Shown here: piece by piece, positions 34,550-45,800 of the stretch | How positions within the stretch are numbered: the first letter of the stretch is position 1 | Layout: every line of letters starts with the position of its first letter | Translations under genes and position numbers: made by a program | Source: Zea mays | Lineage: Eukaryota > Streptophyta > Magnoliopsida > Poales > Poaceae | Direction of reading: 5' to 3' | Length of the DNA: 64,000 nucleotides | Assembly (NCBI RefSeq): GCF_902167145.1 | Contig: NC_050104.1 | Span: 5,540,001-5,604,000, forward strand | Notes under the pieces: model-generated | Told to the model about the DNA's origin: nothing | The model's database searches: none | The model's input: the letters and a program-made list of their open reading frames with translations, nothing else

Positions 34550-35184
34550 AGAATTCTTGCTTCTGAATCGTCCTTTGACAGCATGTCGTGGTCGAACACT
34601 TGAAGCTTCAGAGGCCCGCACTGCTGGGAAACTGACAGCTTAAACTCTTCATTCCAAACAGGATTCCGATTACATTTACTCACAAAAGTTTTTGCTTTCT
34701 GCTGTCCTAGGTTCAGCACAACGTAGGGGTTACTACTCATCAGGTCTCTTACAGCCAATTTAGTCCCTCTTATCACCTTAACTTTTAGTATTCCAATACT
34801 CTCAAGCATTCCAGCCTCACCGCTGAAACTAGCAGAAAGGAACACGGAATTACCTGTATGTTTTTGAGAACTGGTTTCCCCTAAGGAGCCCTTATAGCTG
34901 GAAACGAGGCTTGGCTTCACAAATTCTTGCAACTCATACTTCGATCTGATGAATTCAGCTCTCTCTTCTTGGCTAGAATTTGGATGCGGCTTCTCATAGT
35001 CCTCCGGCAGAAGTGCTTCGTATATAGCATTGGCATAAGAGTTTCCACCAACTTCTATTATGGAGTTGATCTCATCATCTGTCCATTGATCTAGAGTGAC
35101 TGACAGCACCTTTGAAACATGTGTCCCAACGCTTCTATGAACACCATAGCACTGTAGACAAATGAACACTCCATTATTAGCTGA
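34550..35184 (-). pseudogene. Captured Arf-GAP + C2 domain fragment (AGD12/ZAC-like), intronless
   Basis: Part of an open frame on 34486-35535. It begins inside the Arf-GAP zinc finger (NNGVFICLQCYGVHRSVGTHV), keeps the second CxxC and the following Arg but lacks the first CxxC, so the finger is incomplete. It continues through SVTLDQWTDDEIN and the FIRSKYELQEF helix, then a C2 domain (GILKVKVIRGTKLAVRD...NPVWNEEF). The C2 part breaks off after FDHDMLSKDD, and unrelated codons follow. Arf-GAPs stimulate GTP hydrolysis by ARF GTPases in membrane traffic. The sequence is continuous over a region where plant homologues are split by introns, suggesting capture from spliced RNA (inference). Sense strand is the same as the element. 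Confidence 0.82.
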
Positions 35185-36420
35185 TCTGCTGAAATATAGA
35201 TCTTCCAAGTCCGTTAGATGTGAAATTGCACTAGCAGACATGTGATAAGTGCAATCTTCCCAAATCAACAATAGCAGACATCTATCTAACAATGAAGGTA
35301 GTTCATCATCCTCTTCGTAACTGCAGCCAAGCGTCCACCATGGTGATTTCAGTGCCACTCGAGCTGAATCTTTGGCTTCCGATGTACGTCTAACTCTTTT
35401 TAGCATCTCTGCAATGAACACATAAGGTCTTCCAAATCCACGAGAAACAACCTGTTCACCACTTGCTTGAAGCACATTCCGGAGAGAGTTGAGATGCTCC
35501 AAAGAATCGGTTGCTGCGATTTCCTTGATAAACAATGCATGATCTCCAGTATAATAACTCCAACGAAAAGGGTGGTGGCCATGGAATTTTCCAACACAGA
35601 GTGGGGGAGAAACAACTCCATATGAGGATGAAGCAATTCATCAAACACCTGTTGGGCAAGGCGTTGAGAACCTCGTCCTCCTCCTCATGGAGGCCGTCGG
35701 AACACAGCGACCACGCGATAGCCGCCTGGGTGCGGCTGGCGAGCTGCCCGCTGTGGTCGGCGTCTAAGACGAGTCAGAGAAGGCAAGTGACGTGAGCGTC
35801 TGCATCTTCGATGCCGCTGAAATCGCGCACCCACACCGACCGTTCCCCTATTTCCTCCCACAACGCCTGCGCGTTCACCACGAAGCTGACCCAACCGTGA
35901 TCTGGGAGGCGCTCTCGGGCGAAGGTGGCCGAGTTGGCGATGTAGTATGCTGTGGAGGCCGACGATGTTTTTGGTGGAGGCGAGCGCGACGACGGACTTG
36001 TGGAAGAATGCTGAGAAGGTGGTGTCCGGAACCAGCTGCTTGGCGTCGTGGTGGCCGCCGCTGCCGCGCAGGGGAACTGCAGTGTGGCAGACTAGGTCGA
36101 AGGCGGCATGGACGACGTCCCCAGCTAACGTGTGGTGGATGAGGCTCGAGAGCGTCCGGGGCAGCGGCGAGGATGGTGGCAGGGCTGCCTCCGTGTCCTC
36201 GGCGTTTGCCCACGCGTAGAAGCCCTCGGTGTCGTTGGAATCGATGGAGTCGTCGTTGAAGGCGGTGGGAAAGCAACGTCCAGCACGCCAGTAGACTCCT
36301 CGTCGTCGTCGGCGTTGGCGTCGTAGGAGAGCGTCATCCGCTCAGTGAGGTACCTGGTGAGCGGCGCGACCAGCACGGAGGGGTCGAACCAGAGACGGAA
36401 CCAGTCACCGCGACCAGCAT
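35185..36420 (-). pseudogene. Captured fragment(s) of an unidentified host gene
   Basis: Open protein-like stretches in element sense fused upstream of the Arf-GAP part. Pieces near 35330-35535 (containing SLRNVLQASGEQVVSRGFGRPYVF), 35400-35650 (LLHPHMELFLPHS) and 35680-36376 (starting VAPLTRYLTERMTLSYDAN) are in different frames. High coding-like complexity with frameshifts suggests exons of one or two real genes. I do not recognise the family. Confidence 0.5.
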
Positions 36421-36428
36421 GAGTGGGG

Positions 36429-36600
36429 AGTTATTTGAGTTTGTAACATTTTCGTCGCGCGGCTTCACCAGTTTATTACTCCGCAGCTGTACTTCGCCAG
36501 TTTGGTATTATGGAGTTCAAAGTCACGCCAGATTGGGACAGTTAATCTCCCGCGCTCCATTAACGTCTGTTTTATTGCTTTTGATGCAGGTTATGTACCC
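36429..36600 (+). repeat. Inverted duplicated segment, left copy
   Basis: About 170 bp, homologous in reverse to 37800-37973. Both copies can encode a peptide of the pattern ELFEFVT.SSRGF...LLRSC.SP.WYY. Confidence 0.7.
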
Positions 36601-37373
36601 CTTCGTACTAATCTACCCTTGACCGGAGTACTACCTTGCCGCGCGTGAGACCAAGAAAACAGAGCGCACAAGGCGAGGTTGAGCTGGAGCAGGAGCATCC
36701 CCGGCGAGCAGGGAACCGGCCATGGAGCTCGGAGAGTTGTGCGCAGAGGCGAACAGAGAGATGAGCGCGCGCGGCGAGCAGAAATCAGGGAGCAGGGCAC
36801 GGTGGCCATGACAAGTAGGGAGGTGTGCAGTCGAGTTGTAGGCCAGCGCGCGCAGGGAATTTGGTGCGGCCATGGAACCTGAGCAGGGCACGGCGCAGGA
36901 GTTCGACGGAACGCTGTGCGCGTCCAGGGAGAGAACAGAGGAAGCAGGGCGCCAGGGAGCTGCACGGGCCTGACCAAATTCGAGTAGGGAAGGAGAGAAT
37001 CCGGGCGCGCAGGGGAGTTCTGCTGGGCACGCAACAGAGAACGGAGGGAGATGGAGAGAGAACCGCGGGAGCTGAGGGAGAAAGAAGCTGGGCGCGGCGC
37101 TGGGAGATCCGGTGAGCCGAGAGGGAGGCTGCGCGCCGTGGGAGCTGGAGCAGCGCGCGACACAGAGAACCGGAGGGCGCGCAGGCTGGGAGCTCGGCCG
37201 CCATGGGCAAGTGCAGGGAAGAACGCGACGCGCCAGGGAAGAGCAGAGGTCGGGGGCGAGCTCGGCACGGCGCGTGCGCAAGAAGCAGCTCGGCACGGCG
37301 CGGCTGGGGAAGAAGACGCGCTGGGGAAGAGAGCGGCGATGGGAACCGGGCGCGGGAGGAGCAGAGGCCGAGG
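36601..37373. other. GC-rich block inside the gene-capturing element
   Basis: Open in several frames on both strands because of high GC and lack of stop codons; no domain recognised. May derive from a captured 5' UTR or first exon. Confidence 0.4.
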
Positions 37374-37383
37374 AGCGGCGGGA

Positions 37384-37590
37384 GACGACCACCTTCACGA
37401 AATTGGCTGCGCGGTTGGCCTTGCTGGAGTCGGCGAGCGCGTTCTTGCGGTACGACCTCACCGGCGGCCACCCCACCACCCGCGCCTTGGGTGACGGCGC
37501 AGCGGAGGGCGCGGCGAGCGAGGAGGAACGGCCGGAGTCGGAGCCCGGGAGGCGGAGGGTGAGGGCGAGCGTGGTGTCCTCGTAGCCGAG
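37384..37590 (-). pseudogene. Captured Aux/IAA fragment (domains I and II)
   Basis: On the - strand the frame carries the EAR-type repression motif of domain I ([14 protein letters not shown]) followed by the domain II degron region ([15 protein letters not shown]) and ends at NFVKVVV, where domain III would start. Aux/IAA proteins are nuclear repressors of ARF transcription factors, degraded through the GWPPV degron when auxin joins them to TIR1/AFB. The captured part keeps repression and degron motifs but no PB1 dimerisation domain. The upstream N-terminal codons are unrelated or poorly conserved. It lies on the element's sense strand. Confidence 0.82.
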
Positions 37591-37799
37591 CCTGGAGGCT
37601 AGGAGCCGAGGCCATGGGGCGAGCTCACCTGCTCGAGCTCGGACCAGAGGAGGGCAGCGCCTGCCAAGGGAGAAGTGGAGGTCGGCCATGGCCAAGGTCG
37701 CAGGGGCTCCCTGGAGATCCAGCTGGTGGAGCTCGCCTTGGGGAAGATGATAGGAGGAGCAGGGGAGGGGCTGCTTGCGTCGTGGTTACAGCAGGGACA

Positions 37800-37973
37800 A
37801 ACTTGACTTTTACCACAGTTCATAGACGGTAACAGAGTTCGGAAGAATAACAGTCCCAATATGGCGCAGATATGTGCTGCATAATACCAAATTGGCGATG
37901 CGCAGCTGCGGAGTAATATAGTGGCGAAGCCGCGCGACGAGATTGTTACAAACTCAAATAACTCCATGAGTGG
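37800..37973 (-). repeat. Inverted duplicated segment, right copy
   Basis: Reverse-oriented partner of 36429-36600, roughly 75-80 percent identical by eye, with a matching open frame on this strand. Confidence 0.7.
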
Positions 37974-38375
37974 GCACACTAGGCTGGACGGCTGTGCTTG
38001 AAGCCCTTGTCGAGGATAGGTTTCGCGGTTGAGGGCTCCCATCAAACACTTGGTGGGCGTGTCGACAGGTACCTCCTCCTCCACTGGATCTGGGACAACG
38101 CCCACATCACCGAACCCGCCGACAACATCTTCATCTGCTTGGTGCTGTTGAAGATGCTCGATGGAGGCATCCACCCGGGGTCGCCACTCCACGACGGCGC
38201 CCACCACTGCTTGGTGCGCCGCCTCGACTCGCGCTTCCCACTTGGAGTCGATCGTCGTGAACCGCTTGTCGAGCTCAGCGAGGATTGTATGGATCTGGTG
38301 CTCCAACGCCTGAGTGAGTTGAGCATCAACCAGTGAAGGAGACACCATGGATGCGATGGCTGAGGAACGAAGGCC
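37974..38375 (-). pseudogene. gag-like leader of the gene-capturing element
   Basis: Just downstream of the primer site. An open frame from 38387 reads SLVDAQLTQALEHQIHTILAE followed by LDKRFTTIDSKWEARVEA, a helical N-terminal segment of the type seen at the start of retroelement gag proteins, then an acidic spacer. It runs on into the inverted segment and captured DNA. No zinc knuckle. Confidence 0.55.
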
Positions 38376-38386
38376 CTCTGATACCA
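38376..38386 (-). other. Primer binding site (initiator tRNA-Met) of the gene-capturing element
   Basis: The - strand reads TGGTATCAGAG two bases inside the right LTR, establishing that the right LTR is the 5' LTR. Confidence 0.9.
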
Positions 38387-38388
38387 AT

Positions 38389-38749
38389 TGTTAGCTACTG
38401 CTAATGGAAGGAGAAGATAGTAGAGAGGGAGCAGAGGTAGGAGACGAGAATGGGGGAGGAACTAGAGACAGACTGTATTGATTCAGAGCAAAGTTCATAC
38501 ATGGTTCTCCCTACCCCCAAGGCAACAGCATATATGCGACTACTTAGGAACATGGCCCACCAACTGGTGACCGAAGAACACAACCCAACACGCCAGAGAC
38601 TTACACCCAGACATGACAGCAACAACATGGCTGCACTTAGTTACACCCGCTCAAGACCTGCGACTCAAACATTAGTGTGACGCACGCTTCTTCCACGCTC
38701 ACCAGGATGGAGTTCCTCATGTGGAGTATCTGACAATGGCGGTGTAACA
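38389..38749 (-). repeat. 5' LTR of the gene-capturing element
   Basis: Same length and ends as the left LTR; about seven substitutions by eye. Confidence 0.92.
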
Positions 38750-39890
38750 GCATGCATGTGATTAGTGGCTACATGCATGCAATCGTGGGCAGTGCGTGTG
38801 TGCATATAAGCTGAAGCCTGTATGCAAAGCGACAGTGGTAGTATTGTGCTTGTGTCTAGAGTTAGTGTGCAGTGTCGAGAGAAAAGTAGAGTTTGTGTTG
38901 GTTCTGGTGTGCAGTGCCGTCATGAAACAAGTGTGTGCCTGTGTTGTGAGCATCCTGTATTCCTGTGTCCACCGAGAGAAGCTAGCAACGCCTACTTGCT
39001 TGTGTTGTGCCCACCCTCTTCTGATCTCCTTGAGTCAAGCGTAAGAGTGTTGTGAGAGAGAGTGGAGTTCCAAGGCTGCTAATAATTCACCCGTGTGACC
39101 ACCTAAAACACTGTTTTGTACTATTTTACATTGTAGACTGTATTGTTCGCAGAGTAAAGTTTGAATATGAGTATGTGGATGGATAAGCTGTTGATAGTCT
39201 AAAGAGCTAAAATGGACTTTTTCAAGGTATGAAACTATCCCCGAAGTAAAACAGTGTCACAAATAAAAGCAGTTGACCTCTTGCGTCTAGAAAGAACAGA
39301 ACATACATTTAAAATAGAAAGGGAAATACACAAGCATAATAATTTCATTATTCGGAATAGCCATCTATAACATTGTAGGCATCGTGTTCAATGTAATGTA
39401 TACACAAGATCAGTAATAATACAAAGATGTCACCAAAGAACTGAACCATTAACGAGGGAGGAAAGTAAACATCCTATTACCCAGCTCTAGCGAACTCAGA
39501 ACAAAAAGCTCTAGAACTAAAAACAACCAGTGGAAGGAATTTCTACTGGTTTTACTAAGACCTTCTAAACTATACTTTGAACTAGGGTACCAAAGCATTG
39601 GAATAATCAAAGGCAAAGCTGAATGGAAACAAAAAGGAAAACAGTAGCACTATGGGGTGCACAACTACTTGACTAGAGGTGGATCAACACTAGGTGAGTC
39701 CAGGCATGCCATAAAAACCTAGCGGATTTGTTACATTTGCCATGGTGTAGATGATCAACATCTACCTACGACGAAGCCATTCACTCCATTCCATTGGGCA
39801 TAAGTAAATCTAGCTCTGCATAGATTGTCGCCCAATAACCATTCTTAGGTTCTTGCAATCATTGACAAAATTGACCATCATGCCACACAT
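38750..39890. other. Flank between the retroelement and the myosin stop codon
   Basis: 38750-39060 is GT-rich with a TATA-like CATATAAGC near 38805 and GTGTTGTGAGAGAGAGTG near 39050, resembling part of another LTR. 39100-39890 is AT-rich and probably includes the myosin 3' UTR on the - strand. No gene seen. Confidence 0.45.
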
Positions 39891-42800
39891 CTATTCAGGT
39901 GGCGGCAACAAGAATACAAAGCCAGAGTTCTCTCGGATCAATGGAGGTGGCTCGATGTCAGATATGTCAATCTGCTGCATCGATTTGGATATGTCATCGA
40001 CAGAGAATGGTATGCTGCATTAGAAAGTGCAGATGCATAAGTAGAAGCACTTCAAAAAGAAAAAGAAAGTAGCGCAGGACAAAGGATTGATATGAGCGAA
40101 GAGAAAGTAACCTCGAGTCATCGTCCAGGAGGAATGAATTGCTTATAGGATTGTTGGAGTCTTCTGTCATTAACACTCTCATGTTTGATATTACCTAATA
40201 TGATAATCATATATGGTCAATTATTATCCACCTGCAATGAAATGCAAAAAACTCGGTACAGTTTGAAGCTTACCTCTGGGGAGACACTATGCGTTCCATA
40301 CTTGTCATCCCAGTACATAGTACTAATCCTGTATAGCTGTTGTATACTAAGTACCTGAAAAGGAAGTCATGAGGTTGTTAACAAGATCCAATGCTAGCAG
40401 AACGAGGGACAAAACTAGAAAATAAACACTTGTCCCTTACCGGACAAAGGTCGTGACTTATTTCATCCAATGTTTTCTTTGGCTTTTGATGAATTACCTG
40501 TAATGAGGATCAATGAGAGAACTGTATATTTCATTCTGCTATTTTTTTTCAAGCTGCAACCATTATCATGATAAGGGAAATGGAAATACAAATTACCAGG
40601 AAACCAATAGCTTGTCTAATATGTTTAAGCTCATCCCAGGCTGAACCTGCATACTGCAAGTAGGAAAAGCATTGTTATGTTTTGAACAAAAAGTGTTATG
40701 CAATCCTCATTCATGAATATGTTTATATCATCTAGAATCAGCATGTAATAACAAGAGTAGCTAATGATACCTCATCAGTAGCCCTATAGCACCAATGTTC
40801 AAGCTCGGCTAATCCTGCCTTTACATACTCGCCATTACTGAAGGAACAACACTCCCTTCTCAGTAGTAAACTGAAGACAGACAGACCATGTTAAAATGAA
40901 GCTCAGCAAGACACTTCTGGATTTTGGTAAGTCAACAGTACTTAACAGCTCTGTTTTAAACGTACTTTACCTATTAAATAGTTGTACATTGATAAATGAG
41001 AATATCTGAGTGAATACTTTTCGCACCAAGAAAGGAGGAACCTGCAGCATCGACATACACAAGCCAGGCACGGTGGCGCACGCTTTAATCATGTCTAATT
41101 ATCATGCAAAACCTTATATGAAAGATGTTCTTCATGCTGTTCAAAAAAAAAATCTGTTCTAAGAAATGAAGAGAAAAGAAACATTATACCGACATTGTTC
41201 ACTTTCAGTATGTTCAGAAAATTCCCTAGGCTCTTCACAATTCCTTGCCAGTGAGCAATCAAAGCTTGCTGGGCAGCAGTGTTAGTGTTTGAACGCGAAG
41301 ACCCTTTCATTAAGCTTGCCCTTGATGTTCTCGGGGCCTGCGTTGTTGGTATTGATAGGGAGAAATCGTTTTCATTAAGTTATCAGTTAGACAAGCCAAC
41401 ATGATGGTTATCATGAATACCTGAATGCATAAGCCAAGCAGGGGAGATATCTCTTTCTTCAGATTATCCCTGATCATTCCATATATCTTCTCCACGTACG
41501 CTGTGAGCTGCTGTTTGAACAGCAAAGCCGGGTACTTGGCCTCGACCTGTCTCAGAGTTTCGACCCCAGTAACCATGCTTCCATTTATGAGAGAAAGATT
41601 TACACCCTGTGGCGCTCCTCGGAAGCTCTGGAATAAAAAAAAAAGGCATATTAAATATGAAGATTAAAGAAGAAGAAGAAAAGAAGACGAGTTCTTACAA
41701 TAAGAACATGTACCTGCGTCATTCGTCCGAAGAGTGTAGCAGAAGACGACCGTCGACGCTGTGGAGCCATACCGGTGGATCCACTCGCCTTCAATGTCCG
41801 TTGAAGCAGCAGCAGCAGCGTCGAAGCATTTGAAAGCCAGTATGCTAGGACTTCGTTGTTGTCTTGTGTCTACATACATAGCACAAGCACAAGCAAAAAA
41901 AAAATAAAATAAAAATGAAGTGATGTTACTTTAGCGCTGTAGGTGATGGTAAGAAAAATCGAATCCATGATCGCAACCTCAATCGCATGCCCAATGGTCT
42001 GAATGATGCGATCGAAAACACTTGTCCGTTCTACTTCAAACGACCTCCAATGGAGAAGGCATTTGTATATGATACAAGCAGCGACTGGCCTGTTCCCAGC
42101 ATAGCCCAAGTGCTGCGCGATGCACCTGATCAATAGATCTTGGTTCTCCTGCAACGGTTTTTGAACATGTCAGTGGACAGAGCAGTGATCCTGACGACAC
42201 ATGAGTAGGTAGGTGGCAGTAGGTGCCACACACCTGCTGCTTTTCATTGAGCGACTTCTGTGGCTTGTCATCGATATCGTACTCCTTCTTAGGTGAGGAC
42301 GTGCTGTTGGATTCCTGAAGCACCAACAGTATAGACGAACAAAGGTTTACTCGACATATTTCAGGTAGTTTAATGTCTGCTGCTAACCTAATGGGAATTG
42401 GGAAGCCACACTCACTGGAGCTGTTTTTGGATCATTGCTTGACACTTGAACATTTTCGGAGTTTCTCTGTAGACCAAACAGGGAAGGGCAAGTCATCGAA
42501 CGGAATCTTTGCAAAAAAAAAATCGAAGATAAAGATGGGAAAGAAATAGCAGCACCCACTCACTTGCAGATTGGACTTGGAGCGGCCGGAAAGGATTTTG
42601 CTTGGAGCCATCGAGACAGCTTGCTGACGGAGCACTTTATTTTCAGACTCTACATTAGCGAGTTTCTCTTCTAACCTGAATGAGGACATGAAGATCACAC
42701 ATTTTTTTTATCTAAAGATCAAGGCGAAAAGAGGATAGATTTGGACATGGCTCTGTTCTGTCGTGCAGAAGTAGAAAGCATTAACCTTCTCAGGTAGTCC

Positions 42801-45800
42801 TGAAACTGGCGCATCTTTATTTCAGTCTCATCCAGTTTCTTTTGCTTTTCTTCATTCGCCTGTTGCTCTTCAGAGTGTTTCTTTTCCAAATCGCCAGCCC
42901 TTTCTTTCTCTGATTGTAATGAAGTCTACAGCAAAAATGAAGCCAAGACGTCACGAAGCGTAGGTGTCAAAATCATCAAAACATGAGGCACTTCAAAAGT
43001 TTGTCTGATGGGGGGGTCATGCATGCTGTCGAAAAAGGATTAGAAAAATGAGTAGGAAATTCCGGACAAACAGTTGCTGTAGGCAGGCGAACCTTAAGGT
43101 CTTGAACCTCTGCTGTCAAGGAATCGATCTTTTCGGTGTCTTGGACGAGGACCTGAGTTTCCTGCACCACAGGAGGCGCTTCTTCGATAGTCTTAGCAGC
43201 TTCTCGCTCCTTAGCGAGCTTTGTGTTTGTCTCGTCCAGTTTAGCCTGTAATGCTTCCATAGAGTTCTGCAGTTTCGACACCTCTTGAGCTTTTGCTTCT
43301 TCCAGGTCTGTCTGTTTGCACGTCATGAGTTCATTTGTGTCAGATTATTGAAAAAAATAGTTATTTGCCAATACCGGAGCTCATATTAAAACTACAGAAG
43401 CTGGAATACTGATCCAACTATGAGAAGATATGAGAAGGAACAAAGAAGATAAAAGAAAGAAAGAAAAGATACCCTTAGTCGTTTCTCTAACTGCACGCGC
43501 CATGTGAGCTCTTCCACTTTCTTTTCGAGTTTGTCCTTCGCTTCCTTGAGCGCACCCGTTTCTCTTGCTTCCTGAGCAGAAGATGACAGCATATCGCCGC
43601 AACGCATTAGAAATGACAACCTTTTTGCACACTCTGATGCTGCTACATAACTCTAAATATGATGCATACCATCTTGAGTTTCTTCAGCTCTTTCCTCGCG
43701 ATCCTTCCTCTCCATCTGCACTGTGCAACAATGGCTGCGCATTTCAGCTTCTTGTGGTACTTATGAGCCCTATAGCACCTGTAGCGAGCCTGCAGCCATG
43801 CATGCATGGAGGAGATCAGCGGCCAGAGCAAGCATTTCAGGCAGCAATAATGCTACACAATCCAACTCGTTCCGTGAATCGTAACCGCTTCTTAATTAAA
43901 TCTGAACTCAAAGAGGCCCACCTGAATTGTAACTGCTCCCGTAGACTGCTTCTTGAATCTGAACTCGTTCCGCGCCGCCATCGCTCGCAGCGCAGTCTGC
44001 ACTACGAGCACAGAAGCGTAGCGGAGCTTGTAGGATCTCCTCGCCTGGTGCCTGCGCTGGTTTTTCTGAACTTTGATGGCGGCCGCTTCCCTCCGCATGT
44101 TGTCGTACAGCTTACAAGCCAGTCTTCCTAAAACGTGAAGCACATGATATCTCGTGAACTGGTTAGCAAAAAAATGAAACATGATATGCAAATTAAAACG
44201 TGCCTCTCCATATCGCCTGGACACACACGGACGCCTTCCTCAAGGAAAGGAACTTCTTCCGCATGATGTGTGTCCGCATCTTCCCCTGGATCGTCTTTGC
44301 CGCGGCACTGAGCACTTCAGTCCTCCTGGCATCTAGCTCAGCCATCTGGCCGGCCCTCAGGAAAACTTTTGTTTTACCTATCTAAGAAATATAAATCCGA
44401 GTTAGTAGTACGTAAGGGGTCGAGGGGGAAAAAACAAAGAATTTTGAGTTCATGTCACCTGAAAGCCTAAAAGACCCTTCTTTTCCAAGATCCTCTTGCA
44501 CGCAGCCTTCTCATCGCTACTGTTATTATTAGGATATTAAAAGCAAAATACGCCGACGTCAGAAGCGCTAGCAAACACCATTATTGCGGAAAAAAATACA
44601 AAATGAACACGAGTTCAGTAGCGGACTTACTTCCCTTCGAGGGCCTCAGGCGCAAGTATTCCGAAACGATGCAGAAACTCGTAGAATGTGCGACGCGTCG
44701 GGTACCCGGCACAACTGATCCTGATGGCCTCAAGCACACCCTGATGATGAATTGAATGAAACGTAGTCAAGCTGTTTTTTTTCCAAATGCACAGTACGTA
44801 GTCACCCAAGGCCAAGATCACTTACACCACAGCGCAACTGCTGCATGACATTGACGTTCTCAAAGATCGCTGGTTTCAGGACATTGTTTGGCTTCACACA
44901 TCTAATGTAGTGAGGCTCTGTGGAGTTCAATGTGTCCATAAGGGCTTGAAGTTGTTGCTGCAGCATAGGAAGAAGAAAAAAACATAGAGGTGAACGATCC
45001 GCCATGGATAATAGCGAGACCGAGAGAAAAATGAAGAAAAAAAAATGTAGAGCTGACCTTAAAGCGAGCTCCAATGGAAGAGAACTTGGACGATTTGGAC
45101 GTCTCCTCTGGCGGAGGCGGAAACAATCCGGAGATAAACGAGCATTTAGAAGCGCTCAGCAGTTCCTGGTGCTCCGCCACAACGTAGTCTTTGTTTTTGT
45201 CAAGGAACTGATCAGACTGGTACAGCACCTGAATACCACCACAAAGTCCACAAAGCATCAGCGTAGACAAGAGTGTAGGATGATACCATCATGTAGCTGA
45301 GTTCGATACATGATGATGAAAGAAAAATGCTACCTACCTCTCCGGCGTAGTGACAGATTGTAAAATCGGTACGAGATAGCTTCGGCTTCACAAACCGCTT
45401 GTGCTTTTGAAAAGTCTGGTATAGCTTCTGGGCAAACGTCTCGTGTGTGGATTTGGGGAACATACTGGACGGACGCAGTTAAAAAAAACAGGAATGAATA
45501 TACATGGGGAAGAAGACACGGAAAAAAAAACAGGAAAGATGGTCGTTAGGCATACCATGCCTCATCAAGAAGTGCGATAACACCACCAGGTTTCTGCAAA
45601 TGCACAATAATGAAATAAAATTCTTGTATTTTTTTTGAAATCAGTGATCAAAGATATAATTTTAGGATTTAGCATAAAGCTAATATGACATGTAAATAAA
45701 AAACAGAGGAAGTAAGACGAGAGTGGATTTGGCATGGCTGGCGAATAAATGGAATCAAATAGAGCTCATGGGGAAGCAGAGCCCCCTGGACACCATATAT

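Larger units (their letters stand above)
34056..38749 (-). mobile_element. Non-autonomous LTR retrotransposon carrying host-gene fragments
   Basis: A 4694-bp element with 361-bp LTRs (34056-34416 and 38389-38749; TGTTAGC...TAACA; about seven differences). A tRNA-iMet primer site at 38376-38386 and a polypurine tract beside the left LTR (- strand AAGGAGGGAA, 34417-34427) set the - strand orientation. No protease, RT or integrase is present. The interior holds, in element sense, a gag-like leader, an Aux/IAA fragment, a GC-rich block between two inverted ~170-bp copies, an unidentified fragment and an Arf-GAP/C2 fragment. The flanking pentamers (TCGCG and GCATG) do not match, so an end may be rearranged. 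Maize Bs1 is the known precedent for such capture; this one has different cargo. Confidence 0.85.

Noticed and set aside
36601..37695. Several 200-350-residue frames on both strands
   Set aside because: GC-rich DNA with few stops; only the short Aux/IAA stretch has recognisable motifs.
34051..38754. Myosin or nearby genes as donor of the captured fragments
   Set aside because: None of the captured motifs match the myosin, lipase, urease or Rab sequences in the window.
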